Below are positions 16,535 to 22,242 of a DNA stretch of 22,242 nucleotides, piece after piece (position 1 is the first letter of the stretch; every line of letters starts with the position of its first letter). The stretch covers positions 1-22,242 of the forward strand of contig JBIIVF010000025.1 in the NCBI GenBank assembly GCA_044339595.1, given 5' to 3'. Source of the DNA: CAZTGZ01 sp044339595 (GTDB lineage Bacteria; Bacteroidota; Bacteroidia; NS11-12g; UBA9320). A model generated the notes under the pieces. The model did not search any database, was not told where the DNA came from, and was given only the letters and a program-made list of their open reading frames with translations. The translations under genes were made by a program, and so were the position numbers.

Positions 16535-17779
16535 ATGAATAAGAAAGCAATCATATTAACTCTTCTTGCAGGCTCAACCCTTTGGGGAAGGGCAGAGCAA
16601 CGGGATACTTTTGGCCAGGCCTCCAAAACAGACCTGCTTTATAGGATTGATTCTATTGCAGCGGAACTTTCACAGCGGAACTGGATACAATATGAGCATC
16701 TTGTTTATTCGGACGAGATTGTGGTTTTTGAAAACAATCAAATGCCCATATTGGAGCAGGATTATCGTGATCAGGTCCGGTTTTTAGAGAATGAGATTCC
16801 CATGGAGTACAATGAGAAAATCCGGAAAATGATTAACTATTTCGGTACTACCTGGCAACCCAAATTCAAGAAAGTAATCACACTGAGTCAATATTATTTC
16901 CCTATTTACGAGGAAATTCTTGATAAGAACAATCTACCCCTTGAACTGAAATATCTTTCTGTGATTGAATCAGGACTAAATCCCTACGCTGTTTCAAGGT
17001 CCGGAGCAACCGGTTTGTGGCAATTTATGCATGCTACCGGTAAAATATTTGACCTGGAGATATCTTCAAACGTGGATGAACGCAGATCAGTAGAGAAATC
17101 TACCCAAGCTGCCTGTGAATATTTCAAACAGATGTATAGCTATTACAAAGATTGGTTGATGGTGATGGCTGCTTACAATTGCGGGCCGGGTAACCTAAAC
17201 AAAGCCATTCGCGCTTCAGGAGGGAAACGCACCTTTTGGGAAGTGTATGACTATTTGCCTTCTCAAACACAACATTATGTGCCATCCTTCATTGCCATGG
17301 CTTATATGATGAACTTCTACGATTATTACGGCATAACTCCTACAAAACCTGCTGATTATTCGCCGGAAAGATTGACCTCAGTGCCCTGCAATACGGCTTG
17401 TTCATTTACGGTTTTGTCTGATGTACTCGAAATACCAAAGGATCAATTGTTGGCCTATAATCCGGAACTAAAAAAAGGCTATTTCCCTTCAGTGAGAGAA
17501 GAGTATATGCTCAACTTGCCGGTTAAGAAAGCCTACGAATATCTTGAAAAAGAAGATGCCATCGTTTTAATGAGCAAGGAGTTAAAAATAAGCAAAATTG
17601 TTGACGAACCGGAATCAGATAAATCTCCTAAAAAGATTCCATATACGGTGCGAAGAGGCGAATCGTTGGGCTCCATTGCTAAGAAAAATAGTTGCACTGT
17701 GAGTGAATTAAAGAAATGGAATCATCTTAGAAGTTCTACCATTCATCCCGGACAAAAATTGGTCATTTATAGGAGATGA
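16535..17779 (+). CDS. Membrane-bound/periplasmic lytic murein transglycosylase (MltD-like, SLT plus LysM)
   Basis: A 414-residue exported peptidoglycan-cleaving enzyme. An upstream in-frame TTG (16517) would add only MYIFVS; the ATG at 16535 places a signal peptide (KKAIILTLLAGSTLWGRA) at the N-terminus. The SLT/lysozyme-like domain occupies about residues 125-260: catalytic Glu145 in LSVIESGLNPYAVS, then SGATGLWQFMHATGK and MVMAAYNCGPGNLNKAI, as in family 1 transglycosylases such as MltD. A degenerate LysM-like segment lies near residues 290-340 (LEIPKDQLLAYNPELKKG). A clear LysM forms the C-terminus (YTVRRGESLGSIAKKNSC...LRSSTIHPGQKLVIY). It cuts glycan strands with formation of 1,6-anhydro-muramyl ends. 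Its TGA overlaps the ATG of the DUF4837 lipoprotein gene (ATGA). Confidence 0.93.
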   Translation: MNKKAIILTLLAGSTLWGRAEQRDTFGQASKTDLLYRIDSIAAELSQRNWIQYEHLVYSDEIVVFENNQMPILEQDYRDQVRFLENEIPMEYNEKIRKMINYFGTTWQPKFKKVITLSQYYFPIYEEILDKNNLPLELKYLSVIESGLNPYAVSRSGATGLWQFMHATGKIFDLEISSNVDERRSVEKSTQAACEYFKQMYSYYKDWLMVMAAYNCGPGNLNKAIRASGGKRTFWEVYDYLPSQTQHYVPSFIAMAYMMNFYDYYGITPTKPADYSPERLTSVPCNTACSFTVLSDVLEIPKDQLLAYNPELKKGYFPSVREEYMLNLPVKKAYEYLEKEDAIVLMSKELKISKIVDEPESDKSPKKIPYTVRRGESLGSIAKKNSCTVSELKKWNHLRSSTIHPGQKLVIYRR

Positions 17780-18834
17780 ACATTCGTTTTTCGATCATAG
17801 CCTTGTTTTTTTTTGTTTCGGGATGCCAAAAGGTATACGAAATGGGAGGGGATGCCGGGCTTCCTGAAGCTACGGGAGATTTTGCAGAAATGATTGTGCT
17901 CACCGACGAAGTGAGCAAAGCAGCATTGAAAACTGCTATAAATGAAGCTTTGGCGTATGATGCGCCTGGTTTACCACCGCCGGAAGAACCCATTCTTCGA
18001 TTGCGTTATACAGATCAGAACTTTTTGAAAGGATTCTTTAAAAAGCACTTCCAGATGTTTGCAGTGATTCATCGAGGAAATTGGAAACTTTTTGCTGATT
18101 TTTTTGATGAAGCAAACCGATCCAAATTAAATGCAGCCCTGAAAAGCGAGAAACCGATCATGCTCACCTTAAAAAATGTCTGGGCCAAACCACAGTTGTT
18201 GCATATATTGGTTGGACCGGATATTCAAATCCTACAATCGTATATCATTGACCATGCCGATGCGTTGCATAAAGTAATCAATAAAGGAGGGATGGAGTTA
18301 GGCGTTCAGAAGTTATACGGGAAGAATTTGTATAAAGATTCTTTGTTCATCCAATATTTTAATACCCGAGGTTATGGATTGGCAAAGCCTGCCTCTGTTC
18401 GCATTGCCGCCAAACGTGAAGATTTCTTATGGTTCAGAAAAGGCGGTTCTAAGTACGATTTAGGCGTTTTTATGTATGAAGAGCCCTACAAAGGAACCGA
18501 TCAATTCAGCTCAGATTATATCGTTAAATTGCGGAATAAGATGACGCAAAAATACATTTTAGGACAGCTTGACAGCACCTATATGCAGGTTGAATCTGAA
18601 TTCCCGATCACGGTTGATACCCTTGAATGGAATGGCCTCTATGCAGTTGAAACACGGGGTTGGTGGAAATTGGAAAATGACTTTATGGGTGGTCCTTTTG
18701 TATCGTATACGATTCTTTCGAACAAGAAGGATAAAATCATCACCATCGAAGGGAATGTTTATGCGCCCAATCAGCCTAAGGTGAAATATATGCGTGAAAC
18801 AGAAATCATGCTGAGCACTTTTAAATCGAAATGA
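17776..18834 (+). CDS. DUF4837 family lipoprotein
   Basis: A 352-residue predicted lipoprotein: signal segment IRFSIIALFFFV followed by lipobox VSGC with Cys17. The mature chain opens with a glycine/acid linker and then DFAEMIVLTDEVSKAALKTA...INEALAYDAPGLPPPEEPIL, the pattern of DUF4837, a family found in Bacteroidota and of unknown function. Soluble, with no further membrane segments; it ends with the MRETEIMLSTFK pattern of the family. It begins inside the stop of the lytic transglycosylase gene and its own stop overlaps purN (both ATGA), so the three are probably translated from one mRNA. From memory, DUF4837 genes often lie beside LysM/transglycosylase genes in this phylum, which would suggest an envelope or cell-wall role; this is inference. 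Confidence 0.85.
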   Translation: MNIRFSIIALFFFVSGCQKVYEMGGDAGLPEATGDFAEMIVLTDEVSKAALKTAINEALAYDAPGLPPPEEPILRLRYTDQNFLKGFFKKHFQMFAVIHRGNWKLFADFFDEANRSKLNAALKSEKPIMLTLKNVWAKPQLLHILVGPDIQILQSYIIDHADALHKVINKGGMELGVQKLYGKNLYKDSLFIQYFNTRGYGLAKPASVRIAAKREDFLWFRKGGSKYDLGVFMYEEPYKGTDQFSSDYIVKLRNKMTQKYILGQLDSTYMQVESEFPITVDTLEWNGLYAVETRGWWKLENDFMGGPFVSYTILSNKKDKIITIEGNVYAPNQPKVKYMRETEIMLSTFKSK

Positions 18835-19403
18835 GAACGCACAGAATCGCCGTTTTAGCCAGTGCCAGTGGCAGCAATGCAGAAAGACTGTATGAGTATT
18901 TTCTCCATGATACGCAAATCGAAATCTCCTTGGTGATTACCAATAATCCAAGCGCCGGGGTCATTCAACGGTGCAATAGATTGAAGTTGGATTGTCATGT
19001 GCTTCAAAACGGCCAACTAACATCCGAAGAATTAAATCCTCTGTTAAAACAATACGGGATCACCCATGTGGTGCTGGCCGGTTACCTTAAATTGATACCC
19101 AAGTGGCTGATTGCTTCATTTCAGGATAAAATCGTTAATATCCATCCTGCGTTATTACCTTCTTATGGTGGTAAAGGGATGTATGGAATGCATGTGCATG
19201 AGTCTGTAGTGCAAAATCTGGAATCATTTACGGGAATTACCATTCATTTGGTGAGTGAAGAGTATGATAAAGGCAGAATTCTGCTCCAAAAAACGATTAA
19301 AATCACGCATCCAATCACCTCAGAACAAGTAGCTGAGCATATTCATACCCTGGAATATCGCTATTTCCCTCCTTTGGTGGAGGCGTGGGTGCAAAATTCA
19401 TAG
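18831..19403 (+). CDS. purN: Phosphoribosylglycinamide formyltransferase (GART)
   Basis: A 190-residue cytoplasmic enzyme that transfers a formyl group from 10-formyltetrahydrofolate to GAR in the third step of purine biosynthesis. The family signature is complete: SASGSNAERL near the N-terminus (GAR phosphate loop), Asn103 and His105 in IVNIHPALLPSY, and Asp146 in EEYDKGRI. Length is as for E. coli PurN (about 212) minus a short tail. The ATG overlaps the TGA of the DUF4837 gene. No other purine gene is in the window, so it is apparently carried by a cell-wall operon rather than a pur cluster. An 83-nt AT-rich gap separates it from a convergent SDR gene. Confidence 0.95.
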   Translation: MRTHRIAVLASASGSNAERLYEYFLHDTQIEISLVITNNPSAGVIQRCNRLKLDCHVLQNGQLTSEELNPLLKQYGITHVVLAGYLKLIPKWLIASFQDKIVNIHPALLPSYGGKGMYGMHVHESVVQNLESFTGITIHLVSEEYDKGRILLQKTIKITHPITSEQVAEHIHTLEYRYFPPLVEAWVQNS

Positions 19404-19486
19404 TTGGAGTGCTGACCTACACTTCCATCAAAGTTTTTTTCAAATATGTATTTAATTGATTGTTAAAAATCAAAAGTTTAATTTTA

Positions 19487-20311
19487 TCAAACAGCCGCCG
19501 ACTTTCTTTGATGCGCCGTCATTCCTTTCATGAACAAGCCTAGAATTTTGATTTTGGCCCATCTCGGAACTAGCCATAATGAGTACGACATTAGCTTCGT
19601 TAAATAACCCGGATATACGGTTATTCTGCGGCCTAAGGCCCTCAATATAGGAATAGCTACGGCTGATGGCGTCATCGACATCAACATTTTCATATCGGCA
19701 CGCGCTCCAAATCCGGTATTTACAGGTCCCGGTGCTGCAGTCAAAACATCCACACCTACAGATTTTAATTCCATAGCCAATCCTTCTGCCAAATTTTGAA
19801 CATAGGCTTTGGTCGCTGAATAATGGGTGGCATAGGGTGTTCCTTGAAAAGCGACAATTGAACTCATTAAAATAATTCCACCTCTTTTCTGACGGGCAAA
19901 TTGCCGGCTAAAATGACGAGTCAAGATGAGCAGGGCTTCTGCATTTACTTTAAACATATTTAGTTCTGTCTTAATATCATGGTCAATAAAATTTCCTGAA
20001 GTAGCGTACCCCGCAGAAACAATAAGTAATCCAACATTCAATCCTTCTGATGCTTCAATGATTTTAGCAATGCCTTCCGGTTCAGAAACATCGGCAGCCA
20101 CTTTTTTAATTTCTATAGAGGCGAAAGTTTTTAGTGATTTTTCAATTTCATTTAGCTTCTCAGGATGCCTAGAATTGATCAGGATATTGAAATCAGATTT
20201 CGCCAGTTGGATCGTCAATTCAAGCCCAATTCCGGAAGTAGCTCCTGTGATAATAGCCCAGCTTCCATATTTGGTTTTGAGTCTGATTTTTTCTGAATTG
20301 GATAGGTTCAT
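19487..20311 (-). CDS. Short-chain dehydrogenase/reductase (DltE/YqjQ-like classical SDR)
   Basis: A 274-residue oxidoreductase from an ATG at 20311 (MNLSNSEKIRLKTKYGSWAI); the frame continues upstream to a TTG at 20356, but that would add a non-family extension. Cofactor loop TGATSGIG (residues 22-29), Arg48 after the second strand (NSRHP, suggesting NADPH), Ser151, Tyr164 and Lys168 as the catalytic triad (YSATK). The usual NNAG is VSAG here (98-101), so the Asn is replaced by Ser. PGPVNTGF follows, typical of the DltE/YqjQ-like group acting on fatty acyl or carbonyl compounds. The C-terminal 60 residues are hydrophobic and basic (LTKLMSYSLWLVPRWAKI), hinting at membrane association. It lies 212 nt downstream of the PorE-like gene on the same strand. 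Confidence 0.88.
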   Translation of the reverse strand: MNLSNSEKIRLKTKYGSWAIITGATSGIGLELTIQLAKSDFNILINSRHPEKLNEIEKSLKTFASIEIKKVAADVSEPEGIAKIIEASEGLNVGLLIVSAGYATSGNFIDHDIKTELNMFKVNAEALLILTRHFSRQFARQKRGGIILMSSIVAFQGTPYATHYSATKAYVQNLAEGLAMELKSVGVDVLTAAPGPVNTGFGARADMKMLMSMTPSAVAIPILRALGRRITVYPGYLTKLMSYSLWLVPRWAKIKILGLFMKGMTAHQRKSAAV

Positions 20312-20498
20312 GGGTTCGTATTCAACTTGTTTCAGATTAATGTTATCCAATCTCAAATAAATACGTCTTGATTTTGCCGGAGAAAGAATGATTAACCAAC
20401 CATATAACTCAAAAACGAACCAAGGGTTTTAAAAGATTGATTTTAATGTTAATAGTTGAGCTCATGGTCGGCGATACCTGCTTAGAATTGTATTGCCA

Positions 20499-20525
20499 CC
20501 TCAACCTCAACCTCAACCTCAACCT
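20499..20525. repeat. Hexanucleotide tandem repeat (CCTCAA)4 plus partial copy
   Basis: Four perfect copies of CCTCAA (TTGAGG on the minus strand) followed by CCT, running up to and into the stop codon (20524-20526, TAG on minus) of the PorE-like gene. The rest of the 20312-20498 interval shows nothing I recognise. Being six bases long, unit gain or loss would not shift a frame, but here it is downstream of the coding region. Confidence 0.85.
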
Positions 20526-22242
20526 ACAAAACCTTAAACTCAGTTCTCCTATTCATAGCCTTTCCTGCCTCAGTGTCATTTCCGGCAATGGGTTCATTGG
20601 CCCCGTAACCTTTAAAGGTGAGTCTTGCCGGGGTTATGCCTTTGTTCAAGAGATATTGATAAACTGATTTGGCTCGATTTTCGGATAAAAGAAGGTTGCT
20701 CACCGCATTACCGGTATTGTCCGTATGTCCGCCGATTTCAAGGCGCATACTTTCATTTTTGTTGAGTAATTCCTGTACTTTCATCAATTCTGCTTCACTT
20801 TCAGGCTTTAGATCGAATTTGTTCACGTCGAAAAAGATATTGCGCGTCACGATTTTCTGCCCGCCTGCAATTTTGTTTAATCCGATTTGAAGTTCATAGG
20901 GCTTCTCGAGACTGCTATTCTCCATAAAGAAGGAGCCGGAATAGAACAAATATCCTTTGGCACTCACATTAAAAATGTAGTTCTTATTGCCTGCCAAAGT
21001 GGTTAAAAAAGTGCCTGTTTTGCTGTTGGTTTCAGAACTCAGGAGGATTTGACCTGAGGTAGGGTCGAGGAGCTCAATTCTTGCTATCAGTGGCAATTTG
21101 CTTTCTGCATCAAATACGAATCCCTTTACATAACTCACCGCTTTAGGACGTGCCGATTCATGCAACTTAAATCCGTATATATCCATGCCTCCCTTGCCAT
21201 CTTTGCGGCCATCAGAAGCATAATAGGCCATTTCTCCGGTTCGATTCACAATGAGGTTCCATTCATCGCCGGAGGTATTGATGGGATGTCCAAGGTTTTG
21301 GGGTTTGCCCCAAGATCCATCAGGATTTTTTCGGGCAACAAACAAATCTGCTTTGCCCATTCCGGGATGTCCCATACTGGTAAAATACAGGGTTTGACCA
21401 TCAGGGTGGATAAACGGGAATTGTTCATCTGCGCCGGTATTGATGGTGTTGCCAAGATTCTCAGGTTCAGACCAGCCTTTTTCGGTGAAACGGGTGAGCC
21501 AAATATCGCTACCACCCAAGCCATCCGGACGGTTGCTTGTAAAATAAAGGCTTTTTCCATCTGCTGTTAAAGAGGGTTGCGTTTCCCAATGTTGGCTGTT
21601 TACCGGGGCGCCGATGTTGAAGGGTTCGGTCCAACGGTCACCTCTGAGTTTGGTAATCCAAAGATCACAGCTTCCCAATCCTCCGGGACGAGAACAACTG
21701 GTAAAGAAAAGATATTGCCCATCTGCTGAGGTACTAAAAGCCCCTTCATTTTCAGGGGTATTCACAGGCCTTGCCATATTTCGGGAAAGGGTCCAGGCAC
21801 CGTTTTCTTTGGTTGAATAAAACAAGTCTTCATTTTGAAGATATACATGCAAAGAACCATCCCGGCGCGTAAAGAAAAGGGTCTGTTCGTCTACCGTGAG
21901 TCCGGGGAAATACTCTTCTTGAACGGTATTAATGGCGTCTCCCAGGTTTATAGGATCGAAAGGAACCGGGTTTTGAAAGGCTTTTTTGGCAAACAGGGCA
22001 TTGGCAAAAAGTTGATCTGCTTCAGCCATAATTTGCTTGTTTTGTTCTTGCAGTTGTTTCACCGGTTTGAGGGTTTCGATACAAGCGTCAAAATCCTTGG
22101 CATCAAAATAGATTTGTGCGAGTTCTAATCGACTCAATATGCGCATGGGGTCGAGTTCGAGGGCTTTTTGATAGGCAGCCTCTGCGTCTTCAATTTTCTT
22201 TTGATCATACAACACTTTGCCCAACATTTCGTAGGCTTCGGC
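20524..22242 (-). CDS. PorE-like OmpA-family protein (TPR, PD40 propeller, CRD, OmpA_C), 5' end outside window
   Basis: The frame is open to the right edge, so the N-terminus (signal peptide or lipobox) is missing; 572 residues are visible. Order of parts: TPR units (AEAYEMLGKVLYDQKKIEDA; SRLELAQIYFDAKDFDACI), five PD40/WD40-like blades with the D-x-x-x-LYFTS pattern (LFFTRRDGS, YLFFTSCSRPGG, SLYFTSNRPDG, TLYFTSMGHPG, MAYYASDGRKDG), a carboxypeptidase-regulatory-like domain (VKGFVFDAESKLPLIARIEL), and an OmpA C-terminal domain (IFFDVNKFDLKPES; GGHTDNTGN; LSENRAKSVYQYL; NRRTEF) expected to bind peptidoglycan. This order is the one known for PorE of the type IX secretion system, which tethers the trans-envelope complex to the cell wall. 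Paralogs with the same order are common in Bacteroidota, so T9SS membership is inferred, supported by the T9SS cargo gene in the same window. Confidence 0.85.
   Translation of the reverse strand, partial: AEAYEMLGKVLYDQKKIEDAEAAYQKALELDPMRILSRLELAQIYFDAKDFDACIETLKPVKQLQEQNKQIMAEADQLFANALFAKKAFQNPVPFDPINLGDAINTVQEEYFPGLTVDEQTLFFTRRDGSLHVYLQNEDLFYSTKENGAWTLSRNMARPVNTPENEGAFSTSADGQYLFFTSCSRPGGLGSCDLWITKLRGDRWTEPFNIGAPVNSQHWETQPSLTADGKSLYFTSNRPDGLGGSDIWLTRFTEKGWSEPENLGNTINTGADEQFPFIHPDGQTLYFTSMGHPGMGKADLFVARKNPDGSWGKPQNLGHPINTSGDEWNLIVNRTGEMAYYASDGRKDGKGGMDIYGFKLHESARPKAVSYVKGFVFDAESKLPLIARIELLDPTSGQILLSSETNSKTGTFLTTLAGNKNYIFNVSAKGYLFYSGSFFMENSSLEKPYELQIGLNKIAGGQKIVTRNIFFDVNKFDLKPESEAELMKVQELLNKNESMRLEIGGHTDNTGNAVSNLLLSENRAKSVYQYLLNKGITPARLTFKGYGANEPIAGNDTEAGKAMNRRTEFKVL

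Noticed and set aside
19456..19473. Short AT-rich hairpin TTGATT-6-AATCAA between purN and the convergent SDR gene
   Set aside because: Position suits a bidirectional terminator, but a 6-bp stem with four A-T pairs and no T-tract is too weak to call.
19926..20360. Plus-strand open frame of 144 codons opposite the second SDR gene
   Set aside because: Antisense shadow; the SDR cofactor and YxxxK motifs lie on the minus strand.
1..22242. Search by eye for tRNA genes, rRNA, CRISPR repeats, transposases, phage or toxin-antitoxin/defence genes
   Set aside because: None recognised; the one helicase (RecQ) is a housekeeping type and its neighbours are glycosyltransferases, so there is no support for a defence island.

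Overview
The window reads as a chromosomal segment of a member of the Bacteroidota, probably from the Saprospiria/Chitinophagia side (the class-level placement is inference). The evidence is a giant secreted protein with SBBP propeller repeats and a gliding-motility type C-terminal sorting domain, a PorE-like TPR/propeller/OmpA protein, a DUF4837 lipoprotein beside a LysM lytic transglycosylase, a Bacteroidota-type RecQ and YidC, TAnnTTTG-like -7 promoter boxes and an almost complete lack of Shine-Dalgarno sequences. Base composition is moderately AT-rich and looks even across the window. No tRNA, rRNA, CRISPR array, insertion sequence or phage gene was seen.

Layout. 1-674 (minus) is the N-terminal part of a multi-pass membrane glycosyltransferase-like protein that runs off the left edge. 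Divergent from it, 766-5085 (plus) encodes a 1439-residue type IX secretion cargo. 5118-9308 (plus) holds recQ and two GT-B glycosyltransferases with overlapping ends. 9386-11194 is yidC. 11238-12118 is a decayed TPR lipoprotein or exported-protein gene with four in-frame stops and one frameshift. On the minus strand, 15464-12122 is a probable operon: pepT, an alanine-dehydrogenase-like gene lacking the usual catalytic His, and an MbnP-like lipoprotein (the last two joined by an ATGA overlap). Divergent from pepT is an SDR oxidoreductase (15662-16429), followed by a lytic transglycosylase, a DUF4837 lipoprotein and purN, the last three joined by ATGA overlaps. The right end (minus) carries the 5'-truncated PorE-like gene, a four-copy hexamer repeat touching its stop codon, and a second SDR gene.

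How the genes fit together. Two elements point to the type IX secretion and gliding apparatus: the cargo with its C-terminal signal, and the PorE-like protein, whose domain order matches the peptidoglycan-anchored T9SS component. YidC, the transglycosylase, the DUF4837 lipoprotein and the glycosyltransferases are envelope functions; recQ, purN, pepT and the dehydrogenases are housekeeping. I did not find a convincing new multi-gene system. The most unusual items are the multiply interrupted TPR gene, the eight two-cysteine modules of the large cargo, the Ald-like enzyme with Gln in the His position, and promoter boxes placed only 5-6 nt before some start codons. No gene-free stretch exceeds 300 bases; the longest are 20312-20523 (hexamer repeat, otherwise nothing recognised) and 15465-15661 (divergent promoter region).
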